Shown: positions 38,253 to 46,629, counted from the stretch's first letter. The stretch is DNA of 64,000 nucleotides from G963665545 sp963665545 (GCA_963665545.2 CAXXKZ010000013.1:1-64000), one strand, 5' to 3'. A program made the numbers and translations. Notes: a model not told the origin generated them from the letters alone.

Positions 38253-39881
38253 TTGACACTGGCCAAAAAGCCCGATGGCCAACTGGCAATGTTGATTGAT
38301 TTAAGAACTGCAAGCAAGGACAACGTACTCGACGCCGATGTATGCATCGTGGGCGCTGGCGCGGCTGGAAATACACTGGCCCGCGCCATGCTGCAGCACG
38401 GCCAGGACATTTGCCTGCTGGAATCCGGAGGACTGGACTTCGACGCCGAAACGCAGTCACTTTACGCAGGCCGCAACATCGGCATGGAATACTACGATCT
38501 CGACCAGGCGCGGCTGCGGTTTTTCGGCGGTACGACCAATATTTGGGGCGGCAGATCGGTGCCTCTTGACCCGATCGATTTCCGCCATCGAAACTGGGTT
38601 CCTCACAGCGGCTGGCCGATTTCACGCGACGAGTTGGAGCCGTGGTACAGGATGGCTCACCAGGCTTTGGAACTGGGCACGTTCGATTACAGCGCCGATC
38701 TGTGGGCGGATTTGGCGATTGAACCTTTGGGTTTTGATCCGCAGGAGCTCATCACCACTTTCTGGCGATTCGACGCCATGGGAGAGCGGTTCAATTCAAA
38801 ACAAACACGTGATTTGACCAAAGCCCAGGGCGTGACTGCTGTCTTGCACGCAAACGTGACGAAGCTGCAGGCGACCGGCAGTGCCAACCACATCAGCCAA
38901 CTGTCGGCCAGGTCTCTCAATGGTCATACGATGACTGTTCGCGCCCGGCAGTTTGTTCTGGCTTGCGGCGCCATAGAAAATGCCCGGCTGTTGCTGATAT
39001 CCAACGATATTGAACCCCATGGCATAGGCAACGCACACGACCAGGTCGGGCGCTACTTCATGGAGCACCCACATGGCCGAATTGCCCACATTCAGACCGG
39101 TGATCCAGCCGCTTTCTGGGCACTGTATCGCAAACGATATCCCGCCGGTGAAGCACCCGTGGCGCCAGCCCTGGTGGCTTCCACCACGCTTCAGGAGCAC
39201 AAGCGCATACTCAACAGCGCCGCGACCTTCAAGCTGCAACGCAGGCCGGATCAAGGGCTGGGCCTGAGCAAGCGCACCTACCTAAATTTGAAGCACGCGT
39301 TAGAGCCGTCTCGATCTGGGCGGGGGCTGTGGCATGCTTATCGCAACATCCAGGACAGCTTGCAAAAGCACTTATCCATGCCTTTGCTGCGGGCTGTGGT
39401 CAAGGCGCGGGGCATGGAACTCTACCTGATGGCGCGTGCCGAACAGGCGCCAAATCCGCTCAGCCGGGTGAGGCTGTCAACACATAAAGATGGATTGGGC
39501 ACCCCTCACGCTAATCTTGACTGGCAGTTGTGCGAGTTGGACAAGCGCAGCGCGCTTGAGTTGGCCCGCGCATTTGGGCGGGAATTCAAGCGCCTGGGAC
39601 TGGGTAAAGTCAGCACCATGGAATGGCTGGAGGACGGTTCTGTGGCCTGGCCAGTCGATGCGACCGTCGGCAATCATCCGATCGGCGGATACCATCATAT
39701 GGGCACGACCCGCATGAGCGAATCACCCGCCAATGGCGTGGTGGACGCCAATTGCACGGTGCATGGTTACGACAATCTGCACATTGCCGGAAGTTCAGTC
39801 TTTACCACCGGCGGCTGGGCCAACCCCACCCTGACCATCCTGGCACTGGCTTACCGCCTGGCGGATTACCTCAAGGCCTAG
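38253..39881 (+). CDS. GMC family oxidoreductase
   Basis: About 542 residues. FAD-binding DADVCIVGAGAAGNTLARAML, the GMC segment RFFGGTTNIWGGRSVPLDPIDF, LACGAIENARLLL, and the C-terminal HHMGTTRMSESP...DNLHIAGSSVFTTGGWANPTLTILALAYRLADYL with the catalytic His are intact. The family oxidises alcohols or sugars. Start is TTG 38253 or ATG 38289; neither has a clear ribosome-binding site. Its role in the lipid region is unknown; a polar-head or chain oxidation is conceivable. Confidence 0.85.
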   Translation: MTLAKKPDGQLAMLIDLRTASKDNVLDADVCIVGAGAAGNTLARAMLQHGQDICLLESGGLDFDAETQSLYAGRNIGMEYYDLDQARLRFFGGTTNIWGGRSVPLDPIDFRHRNWVPHSGWPISRDELEPWYRMAHQALELGTFDYSADLWADLAIEPLGFDPQELITTFWRFDAMGERFNSKQTRDLTKAQGVTAVLHANVTKLQATGSANHISQLSARSLNGHTMTVRARQFVLACGAIENARLLLISNDIEPHGIGNAHDQVGRYFMEHPHGRIAHIQTGDPAAFWALYRKRYPAGEAPVAPALVASTTLQEHKRILNSAATFKLQRRPDQGLGLSKRTYLNLKHALEPSRSGRGLWHAYRNIQDSLQKHLSMPLLRAVVKARGMELYLMARAEQAPNPLSRVRLSTHKDGLGTPHANLDWQLCELDKRSALELARAFGREFKRLGLGKVSTMEWLEDGSVAWPVDATVGNHPIGGYHHMGTTRMSESPANGVVDANCTVHGYDNLHIAGSSVFTTGGWANPTLTILALAYRLADYLKA

Positions 39882-39926
39882 CTCGGCAACGTTGTTCAAT
39901 CCTAAGGCCTCAGTGCCATCGTTGCC

Positions 39927-40079
39927 GCAAAGTGCCATGAGGGGGTTGCGGTTCGCTCCTGGCGGATGGCCCGACGGGCTTCCCTCACTCCTCCGCGCTT
40001 GGTGGGTCGGCTCCAACGGAACATCCTGTTCCGTTTCGCCTCGCTGGTCCATCCATGGACCAGCGACCCAGTCGCTTGT
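39927..40079. repeat. Palindromic repeat copy 1, left part (split by IS110)
   Basis: Left 33-base arm (39927-39959) pairs with the right arm at 41274-41306 with three mismatches. Internal hairpins are CGGAACATCCTGTTCCG and GCTGGTCCATCCATGGACCAGC-type (40043-40064). The block ends at CTTGT 40075-40079, where the IS110 element begins. Without the insertion the copy would be 209 bases. Confidence 0.85.
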
Positions 40080-40114
40080 ATGGTGTTTCTGCCTTAAATC
40101 TGGATGATTAAGGG

Positions 40115-40255
40115 TGCCGGGATGGGCGGGACGCAGTCACTTTCTGGCCAGTCGGTACAGACTAACAAGAGTTCGTCCCCATCCCATTCTCACCAGAGCG
40201 CCGATTGAGAATCTAGCTGCAATGACAGCCGATGTATACAAGCTTGCGCCCCGTG
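40115..40255 (+). ncRNA. Predicted IS110 bridge RNA
   Basis: Stem 40119-40133 (GGGATGGGCGGGACG) pairs with 40174-40185 (CGTCCCCATCCC) and encloses a target loop: CAGTCACTT (40134-40142) matches target CAGTCGCTT in 8 of 9 bases, a small hairpin follows, and ACAAG (40165-40169) is the complement of CTTGT. The next loop has AGAATCT (40208-40214), identical to the right end of the element (41241-41247), a GCTG/CAGC hairpin, and ATACAAG (40236-40242), complement of the left junction CTTGTAT. This order and layout match IS621-type bridge RNAs. Exact ends are unknown. Confidence 0.65.
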
Positions 40256-40291
40256 AGATCCCGGCTACGGCATATAACCGCGGAGATCATT

Positions 40292-41230
40292 ATGACAAGC
40301 AATGTTACCCAAGTCACTTTAGGTGTGGATGTTTCGAAAGATCATTTGGACGTTTACGATTGGACCCGGCAACGACATTATCAAGTCAATATCTCAACCG
40401 CGGCCATTGCACAATGGCTTGGTGGGTTGACGGGCGAGGTACGACTGGCGCTGGAGCCGACATCGCATTACCACCTGGCGGTGGTGGATACTGCGCACGC
40501 TTTGGGCTATGCGATCTACTTGGTGAACCCACGCCAGCTGCATCACTATCGGTATGCCGTCGGCCTGAGGCATAAGAGTGATCCGCATGATGCCTGGTTG
40601 TTAGCACGCTATCTCAGCCACGAAGCGCAGTCATTGCCTCGTCATTGCCCGTCAGACCAGCATTCACGGGAGCTGTGGGCTTTGATTAAGCGTCGCGCTG
40701 TGGTGGTTGGAGTGCGTAAAAACATGCGCATGAGCATGCGCCAAGTGTCGCTGTCAGGCCGAGAAGTGGAACAGGCCTGCAGCCGCTTGATCCAGCGCAT
40801 CGAATGCCGGATTGAGTATTTGCTAAGGGCGTTGGGCCTGCAACAAGACTATGCGCGTTGCCAACAGATACCGGGCCTTGGACCCGCCACAGCTGCTGGG
40901 TTGGTGGCGGCCTTTCATCGCGGCGTGTTCGCTTCATCGGATGCCTTTGTGGCCTACCTCGGCCTGGACATACGATTGCGGCGGTCTGGTCGCATGCAGG
41001 GCAAGCACAAGCTGACCAAGAATGGCGAGAAGGAGATACGACGATTGCTATTTTGTGCCGCTCACGCGGCCCGCAACGAACCTCGATTCGAGCGCTATCA
41101 TCAGCGTCAACTGGATAAGGGACTTTCAAAAACCGCTGCTCGAGTGATATTGGGGCGCAAGTTGGTCAGGATTGCATATGCCCTTATGAGTCGAGGCGAA
41201 ACATTCAAACCGTGTGTAACCATGGCTTGA
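40292..41230 (+). CDS. IS110 family transposase
   Basis: 312 residues from ATG 40292 (MTSNVTQVTLGVDVSKDHLDVYD), with GGAG upstream. The DEDD RuvC-like domain is seen in GVDVSKD, ALEPTSHYH and HKSDPHDAWLLARY; the C-terminal transposase_20 domain has QIPGLGPATAAGLVAA...FVAYLGLD and the serine region SGRMQGKHKLTKNGEKEIRRLLF. RNA-guided recombinase of the bridge-RNA type. Intact, so possibly active. An upstream in-frame start at 40232 lies in the leader RNA and is less likely. Confidence 0.93.
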   Translation: MTSNVTQVTLGVDVSKDHLDVYDWTRQRHYQVNISTAAIAQWLGGLTGEVRLALEPTSHYHLAVVDTAHALGYAIYLVNPRQLHHYRYAVGLRHKSDPHDAWLLARYLSHEAQSLPRHCPSDQHSRELWALIKRRAVVVGVRKNMRMSMRQVSLSGREVEQACSRLIQRIECRIEYLLRALGLQQDYARCQQIPGLGPATAAGLVAAFHRGVFASSDAFVAYLGLDIRLRRSGRMQGKHKLTKNGEKEIRRLLFCAAHAARNEPRFERYHQRQLDKGLSKTAARVILGRKLVRIAYALMSRGETFKPCVTMA

Positions 41231-41250
41231 CCAGACCCATAGAATCTTGT

Positions 41251-41306
41251 CGGCGCTCGGCATCCACCTTTATGGAGCGAACCACAACCCCCTCACGACA
41301 CTTTGC
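41251..41306. repeat. Palindromic repeat copy 1, right part
   Basis: Continues copy 1 after the IS: CGGCGCTCGGCATCC then the 33-base right arm 41274-41306 (GGAGCGAACCACAACCCCCT...), complementary to 39927-39959. Confidence 0.85.
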
Positions 41307-41487
41307 TGAAACGGTGCGGGTCTTTTGGGCTTGAACGACCGCAACCTTCCTGGGGTAGCCAATGGCATGCCACACGCTCCAAAGCGACGACATTTTGACC
41401 CCTACGTGCCATCAGTTGGAACAAGCGGGAAAGAGTGAAAGTGCTGCTTCCAGGACCCCTACTTCGAACCGGCATGTGCCAGCGTTA

Positions 41488-41693
41488 GGAAAGTCCCGTG
41501 AGCGGACTACTGTCCACGCCTTCAAGGATGCCGAGCGCCGACAAGCGACTGGGTCGTCGAGCCATGAATGGCTCGACGAGGCGACACGGAACAGGATGTT
41601 CCGTTGGAGCCGACCCACCAAACGCGGAGAAGCGAGGGTAGCCAGCAGGGCCATCCGCCAGGCGTGGACAGTAGTCCGCTCATGGGACTTTCC
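41488..41693. repeat. Palindromic repeat copy 2, intact, inverted relative to copy 1
   Basis: 33-base arms at 41488-41520 and 41661-41693 pair with one mismatch. The core, read on the minus strand, matches copy 1 over about 120 bases (CTGGCGGATGGCCC, TTGGTGGGTCGGCTCCAACG, ACATCCTGTTCCG, GACCCAGTCGCTTGT). Arms and one internal hairpin differ from copy 1 but remain self-complementary. Confidence 0.85.
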
Positions 41694-41734
41694 GGAGGTA
41701 GCATAGGCATAACAATCGTTCACGCCAAACCTGA

Positions 41735-42532
41735 TCAGGCATCCGTTTTGAGAATGTGTTCGGCCAGTTCGAGGTCAGCGACCGAATCCACGTCTATCGC
41801 CACCCTGGGCTCATCGATCAGCGCGACACCGATGCTACAGCCCATGGCATCGGCAAGGGCCCTGGTTGCGTCACCCAGTGATGCCGTGCGAGTGAGGTAG
41901 CGAAGCAGTGCAATGGGGCCCAGCCGTCTTACCATGCGCCAGGGACGCTTGCGGTCAGCTTCCAGGGTACGCCACAGCCTTGGACCGGCCTGACCATTCG
42001 AATTGCGGATGGCAAACAGGTTGGAACCGCAGTATTGACCACCCCGAAACTTCAGAACAGTGCGCCGGGTGGCGGGAAAAGCCGCCTTCACCCGCTCATA
42101 GGGCACCAGGCCGACGACGATGTCTTCTTGCCGCTCCGCAGCGGTGCGGCAAAATGCATCGATGATGACGGGGGTGAGCAGGGCATGATCCGCCGCGGTG
42201 ATGAAGACTGGGTAATGGTCCAGCTCTTGCAGGCCGCGCAGCACGCTGCTGCTCGGGCCGCTCGCCTGCGGGATCCAGCGCAGATCGGTATCGGCAAGCA
42301 TGGCCGCAAACTGCGGATTGGCCTCGAACACCTCTTGGCTTGGCCCGACCAGCAGACCTTGGCTGATGCTGTGTGATGCTTGCACGCTCCGCACCACGCG
42401 TTCGGCGGACGATCGGCCCACGACCTGCGCCAATACGCTTGACGCAAGCCCGAGCTGCCGGCTGAATGCGCTGCCACCCGGGCGTTCACCCGCCAATACC
42501 AGGGCCTGGAATTGGCCGTGGTCAGCCGACAT
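41735..42532 (-). CDS. MobA-like NTP transferase
   Basis: 265 residues. N-terminal ALVLAGERPGGSAFSRQLGL replaces the usual LAGGxGxRMG loop; VFITAADHALLTPVIIDAF is the metal-binding region, and LRFRGGQ-like VLKFRGGQYCGSNLF and AIDVDSVADLELAEHIL complete a MobA/GT-A NTP-transferase domain. It probably activates a phosphorylated small molecule with CTP or GTP. It may belong to the lipid region from which it is separated by the IS and repeats. Specificity unknown. Confidence 0.7.
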   Translation of the reverse strand: MSADHGQFQALVLAGERPGGSAFSRQLGLASSVLAQVVGRSSAERVVRSVQASHSISQGLLVGPSQEVFEANPQFAAMLADTDLRWIPQASGPSSSVLRGLQELDHYPVFITAADHALLTPVIIDAFCRTAAERQEDIVVGLVPYERVKAAFPATRRTVLKFRGGQYCGSNLFAIRNSNGQAGPRLWRTLEADRKRPWRMVRRLGPIALLRYLTRTASLGDATRALADAMGCSIGVALIDEPRVAIDVDSVADLELAEHILKTDA

Positions 42533-42544
42533 GTGAGGCGGTCG

Positions 42545-43447
42545 TCATTGGTTTAGAACGGAACCTCTTTCAGCAAGCTCCCGGCATCTTGGGGATTCGA
42601 CCTGAGCCAGATTACCGCGACCATCAATACAGGTACAACGCCCAGAATCAGATGAATAAGCACAATTAAGCGACTCTTCCCATTGCTTGCGAGCAATTGG
42701 ACCATCGCTTGGGGAAAATATCTCAGCTGCAGGAGCGGGCGCCATGCGTGCAATAATTCCATTCTTCACCGTGATCAAGTGGTCGCGGTAAATCCAGCCG
42801 GCGGCAGTAATCAGTGTGACAAGCAGCAGCAGGCGAGTCACTGCAATCCAATCGCGGAAGAGCCCTTGGCTGAGGTGCTGGTTGCGTTCCTCCAGCTTGC
42901 GAATGACCTCATTGGCTTGTTCCGGGCTGAGCAGTTTTTTCCGCTTTGCCCGAATCACCGACAACAGATCGCTGTCGGCGACGACCGGTCCGGGCATTTT
43001 GGTGGAGAATCGGTGACGCCCGCAAAACACGACCAATGAATAAAACCTGCTGGCAGGTAGGTCCAACCAACTTTTCAGGGCGTCGATAAGCAGCACGTTT
43101 TCGTGAACTGGATTGTCAAAGCGCTTCGGTCGCCCTATCCGCTGTTCTTTCCAGCGCGCTTGAAACTCGCCACCGGTAATTTGGCCGTTGCGCTGGAGCG
43201 GGTGAATGACAAAGATTCCGAATTTACTGACGGCCAACAGGTCAGATCGACGCGTGCCGCCGCCCGAGGGAATCGACAGGCCTTCAAACAGCGCGAACTG
43301 GTGTCCCTCCAGCTGTGCCGACAGCAGCTGAAGCACTCTGTTACGGGCAATCGTTCCTCGTTGCCGCGGCGAACCCAGGTATTGCACAAACGCCAATCCG
43401 GGAATCAGCCACAGCAGGTGAATCAAGTCAGGCGATATGGGTGGCAT
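42545..43447 (-). CDS. NERD-domain membrane protein
   Basis: 300 residues. One N-terminal helix (LIHLLWLIPGLAFVQYL), then a NERD nuclease-related domain: RRSDLLAVSKFGIFVIHPLQ, GGEFQARWKEQ, DNPVHENVLLIDALKSWL. The usual catalytic I-D-(x)-(E/K) positions are altered (SDLL...HPLQ), so nuclease activity is doubtful. A second helix (VTRLLLLVTLITAAGWIY) and a four-Cys tail (CAYSSDSGRCTCIDGRG) follow. Function unknown. It ends 12 bases after the NTP-transferase gene's start on the same strand. Confidence 0.7.
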   Translation of the reverse strand: MPPISPDLIHLLWLIPGLAFVQYLGSPRQRGTIARNRVLQLLSAQLEGHQFALFEGLSIPSGGGTRRSDLLAVSKFGIFVIHPLQRNGQITGGEFQARWKEQRIGRPKRFDNPVHENVLLIDALKSWLDLPASRFYSLVVFCGRHRFSTKMPGPVVADSDLLSVIRAKRKKLLSPEQANEVIRKLEERNQHLSQGLFRDWIAVTRLLLLVTLITAAGWIYRDHLITVKNGIIARMAPAPAAEIFSPSDGPIARKQWEESLNCAYSSDSGRCTCIDGRGNLAQVESPRCRELAERGSVLNQ

Positions 43448-43477
43448 CCGGGATTGAGACCGAGCGGCACAGGTTTG

Positions 43478-44203
43478 TCAACCGCATTTGCTATAACCAC
43501 AGCTAAGGCAGGTTTCACAGTTATCCATACTGATCACGGCCTTGGTGTTGCATTTGTTACACAAAATGGCCGACACCGGGTAATCCGACTCGCCGTCATC
43601 CTGCTGATTGGCGGCGGGCGGTGCAGCAAGGTCGATGACAGCCTGGGCTTGGGCGCGCTTTTGCTCCAGCAGCAATTGATGTTGTTCGGAAAGTTCATCT
43701 TTCTCCATCAGGCCGATCTTCTGCAGGTGATGCTCGATCACCGCGCCTATTTCGGCAAGAATGGAAGGCATGAATTTGCCGCCGGGTTTGAAATAACCCC
43801 CCTTGGGATCAAATACTGCCTGTAGTTCTTCCGCCAGGAAGGTGACGTCTCCGCCTTTGCGAAAAACAGCGGACATCAGGCGGGTCAGCGCCACAATCCA
43901 CTGAAAGTGATCCATGTTCTTTGAGTTGATAAAAATCTCGAATGGGCGACGCAGTTCATGCTTGGTGCCGGGGTTCAGGGTGATGTCGTTAATCGTGACG
44001 TACATGGCGTGTTCATCAAGCGGGGTCTTGATCTTGTAGGTACTTCCCTCCAAGGCTTCCATCCCACTCGGACGTTTGACCTTTTCGGTCATGTGGATGA
44101 TTTTCGCCGACTCGCGCTTTTCCTTGGCTGCGGCGGCAGCCGCGACCTCTTCTGCCCGGACCACTTCGTAGCCGACGATTTTGTTGTCGATTTTGATACT
44201 CAT
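43478..44203 (-). CDS. nrdJ: Class II ribonucleotide reductase accessory subunit NrdJb (TSCPD)
   Basis: 241 residues with the TSCPD domain (KTPLDEHAMYVTINDI...GTKHELRRPFEIFINSKNMDHFQWIVALTRLMSAVFRKGGD) and a C-terminal zinc ribbon (CNKCNTKAVISMDNCETCLSCGYSKCG) that carries the electron-relay cysteines. In Pseudomonas the B12-dependent enzyme is also split as nrdJa and nrdJb. It lies 205 bases downstream of the large part and starts with its own ATG. Confidence 0.85.
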   Translation of the reverse strand: MSIKIDNKIVGYEVVRAEEVAAAAAAKEKRESAKIIHMTEKVKRPSGMEALEGSTYKIKTPLDEHAMYVTINDITLNPGTKHELRRPFEIFINSKNMDHFQWIVALTRLMSAVFRKGGDVTFLAEELQAVFDPKGGYFKPGGKFMPSILAEIGAVIEHHLQKIGLMEKDELSEQHQLLLEQKRAQAQAVIDLAAPPAANQQDDGESDYPVSAILCNKCNTKAVISMDNCETCLSCGYSKCG

Positions 44204-44408
44204 TTGCTCTATTCCTAACGGCGTGCGTCAGAGATTATACTTGCCCAAAAAGGGTGTACATCCCTGTACCAAGTGGTCCCTGAGTCTGGCGGTACCCAAT
44301 TGTCCCTCGCCGCCACTATCTCCCTGATTTTTAGTTTTTTTAAGACACTTCCGTGTCAGATCGCACCAGTCCTTGTCCTTGAAATTAGCTCCATGATTAT
44401 CGGCGCGA
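44204..44408. other. 205-bp gap between nrdJa and nrdJb
   Basis: No gene is apparent. A long minus-strand frame here (44228-44716) is a shadow running out of nrdJa. The gap is long for two subunits of one enzyme; nrdJb may have its own promoter. Confidence 0.4.
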
Positions 44409-46556
44409 CTAAAACTTACCGTAATAGCCTTCTTTGAGCGCATCGAACAGATTGGCAGCCGTGTGAAATTCACCGTCATATTCAATCTCCTCGTTGCCAC
44501 ATACCTCGACCACCTCACCGTCTTCAAGAACGAAGCGGTAAGTGGTTTTCTCCAGGTCCTTGTCCTTGACGAGCACACCCTGGAAGGCCTCCGGATTGAA
44601 ACGAAATGTCGTGCATCCTTTGAGCCCCTGCTCATAGGCGTAAGTGTAAATCTCCTTGAAGCGCTCGTACGGGTAGTCCGTCGGCACATTGGCCGTTTTC
44701 GATATTGAGGAGTCAATCCACTTCTGTGCTGCGGCCTGAATGTCCACGTGCTCTCGCGGTGAGATGTCTTCGGCGGTCAGGAAGTAGTCTGGCAGGCGAG
44801 TCTCTTCATCTTGCGCATCTGGCATCGCACGTGCATTGGCCAGGATACGGTAGGCCAGCAACTCATAGCTGAAGACCTCTACTTTCTCCTTGGTCTTGCG
44901 ACCCTCCCTAATGACGTTTCTGCTGTAGTGGTGGGCAAAACTTGGCTCGATACCGTTGGAAACATTATTGGCGATCGACAATGAAATGGTTCCGGTGGGT
45001 GCAATCGAGGTGTGGTGCGTAAACCGCCCGCCCTCCACCGACAATGCCTCGACCAGCTCGGGGGCCTTCTCGGCAACCTTTTGCATGTATCGGCTATAAC
45101 GGGCGTGCAGGATGCGGCCACTAATCTTGTCGCCAGGCTTGTAACCATCCGCCTGCATTTCGGGGCGACGACGAAGCATGTCTCCGGTGACCTCAAACTC
45201 CTCCAGCATGATGGGGGCCACGCCTTTCTCACGACCCAGTTCGAGGGCTTCTTCCCAGCCAGCGAGGGCCATTTCTCGGGCAACTTTTTCAGTAAATTCC
45301 ACAGATTTTGTCGAACCGTATTTCATGCACAGCAGCGTCAGTGTACTGCCCAGCCCAAGGAATCCCATGCCATGGCGGCGCTTACGGCGTATTTCATCCC
45401 TTTGCCGTTTGAGCGGCAGGCCATTGATTTCCACGACGTTGTCGAGCATGCGGGTAAAAATCTTGACGACTTTGCGGTAATCGTTCCAATTAAAGCTGGC
45501 TTCATCAGTAAACGGCCTGTCAACGAAGCGGGTCAGGTTGACAGAGCCCAACAGGCAAGCACCGTAAGGGGGCAAGGGCTGCTCACCACAAGGATTTGTG
45601 GCTCGGATATTCTCGCAGAACCAGTTGTTATTCATCTCATTGATCCGATCGACCATGATGAAGCCGGGCTCTGCGAAATCATAAGTCGATGACATGATCA
45701 TGTCCCACATGCGCCGGGCAGGAACCACTTTGAACACCTTGCATGCCACCAGACCATCATCCCGCACGACATAATTTTCAGTCGTTGGCCATTCCCGCCA
45801 CAAAACTTGCTCTGGATCGTTGAGATCAACTTCATCGGCCTCTTGCTGATTGATGGGAAAGCTCAGTGGCCAGTCTTGTCCATTTTCCACAGCGCACATG
45901 AATTCGTCGGTAATCAACAATGAGCAGTTGAATTGCCTCAGACGGCCGTCTTCACGCTTGGCTCTGATAAAATCCTTGGCGTCGGGGTGACCCACTTCAA
46001 ATGTCGCCATTTGTGCGCCTCTGCGTCCGCCGGCGGAAGAAACGGTGAAGCACATCTTGTCGTAAATATCCATAAAACTCAGGGGACCAGAGGTGTAAGC
46101 ACCGGCGCCGGAAACATAAGCGCCCCTGGGCCGCAGCGTGGAAAACTCATAACCGATTCCGCAACCTGCTTTAAGCGTCAGGCCAGCCTCGTGAACTTTC
46201 TCGAGAATGCCATTCATCGAATCGGTAATGGTTCCCGAAACGGTGCAATTGATGGTGGACGTGGCCGGCTTGTGCTCCTGGGCGCCGGCATTGGATATGA
46301 TGCGCCCGGCGGGAATCGCGCCCCTGCGCAAGGCCCACAGAAAAGAACCGTACCATTCTTGCTGTTTTTCCGGCGTATCCTCTGCCGCGGCCAGTGCCTG
46401 TGCAATACGTTTAAAAGTGTCATCAACATCCTGGTCGATCAGTTCGCCGGATTTGGACTTCAGGCGGTACTTTTTATCCCAGATATCGAGTGATGCTTCC
46501 TGGATGGGAATTTCTTTGGAATCAGTGCTGATGGCCTCGACCTGCACGCTGCTCAT
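44409..46556 (-). CDS. nrdJ: Adenosylcobalamin-dependent ribonucleotide reductase, catalytic part NrdJa
   Basis: 715 residues of class II RNR. Substrate and radical-site segments are intact: STINCTVSGTI, AGCGIGYEFSTLRPRG, SAGGRRGAQMATFEVGHPD, NIRATNPCGEQPLPPYGACLLGSVNLTRF, SIAPTGTISLSIANNVSNGIEPSFAHHYSR. Catalyses reduction of ribonucleotides with B12 in aerobic or anoxic conditions. Two NrdR boxes precede the gene (46598-46645). No class I genes are visible in this window. Confidence 0.95.
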   Translation of the reverse strand: MSSVQVEAISTDSKEIPIQEASLDIWDKKYRLKSKSGELIDQDVDDTFKRIAQALAAAEDTPEKQQEWYGSFLWALRRGAIPAGRIISNAGAQEHKPATSTINCTVSGTITDSMNGILEKVHEAGLTLKAGCGIGYEFSTLRPRGAYVSGAGAYTSGPLSFMDIYDKMCFTVSSAGGRRGAQMATFEVGHPDAKDFIRAKREDGRLRQFNCSLLITDEFMCAVENGQDWPLSFPINQQEADEVDLNDPEQVLWREWPTTENYVVRDDGLVACKVFKVVPARRMWDMIMSSTYDFAEPGFIMVDRINEMNNNWFCENIRATNPCGEQPLPPYGACLLGSVNLTRFVDRPFTDEASFNWNDYRKVVKIFTRMLDNVVEINGLPLKRQRDEIRRKRRHGMGFLGLGSTLTLLCMKYGSTKSVEFTEKVAREMALAGWEEALELGREKGVAPIMLEEFEVTGDMLRRRPEMQADGYKPGDKISGRILHARYSRYMQKVAEKAPELVEALSVEGGRFTHHTSIAPTGTISLSIANNVSNGIEPSFAHHYSRNVIREGRKTKEKVEVFSYELLAYRILANARAMPDAQDEETRLPDYFLTAEDISPREHVDIQAAAQKWIDSSISKTANVPTDYPYERFKEIYTYAYEQGLKGCTTFRFNPEAFQGVLVKDKDLEKTTYRFVLEDGEVVEVCGNEEIEYDGEFHTAANLFDALKEGYYGKF

Positions 46557-46597
46557 TAATACTTCCGTCTAATTGTTTGGTTTTATTCGCTTATGTG

Positions 46598-46613
46598 ACA
46601 CAATTTATTGTGC
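46598..46613. promoter_or_regulatory. NrdR box 1
   Basis: ACACAATTTATTGTGC, near-palindromic and close to the NrdR consensus (ACACwATATnTwGTGT). It lies 42 bases upstream of the nrdJa start on the minus strand. Confidence 0.75.
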
Positions 46614-46629
46614 ATCATTATTATTTCGG

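Larger units (their letters stand above)
40080..41250 (+). mobile_element. IS110-family insertion sequence, about 1.17 kb
   Basis: Boundaries come from the intact repeat copy 2: ...CCCAGTCGCTTGT joins directly to CGGCGCTCGGCATCC there, whereas here the two parts are separated by 40080-41250, with CTTGT at both ends (40075-40079 and 41246-41250). The element has a 212-base leader, one 312-codon gene, and only about 20 bases after the stop, the layout of the IS110 subgroup (leader codes the bridge RNA). No terminal inverted repeats and no true target duplication beyond the shared core, also typical. Confidence 0.85.

Noticed and set aside
39892..40107. Short frames through the palindromic repeats (for example 71 codons at 39892)
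   Set aside because: They follow the hairpin sequence, are found in both copies in several frames, and have no ribosome-binding site.
40148..40154. Alternative target guide CCAGTCG in the bridge RNA, with GAGCGCCGA (40196-40204) as its partner
   Set aside because: Both match the target flanks, but CCAGTCG lies inside the small hairpin of the loop and GAGCGCCGA outside the closing stem, so the CAGTCACTT/ACAAG pair fits the known architecture better; kept as a second option only.
44228..44716. 162-codon minus-strand frame at the nrdJa 3' end
   Set aside because: Antisense-free shadow frame overlapping nrdJa with low-complexity, Arg/Thr-rich translation.
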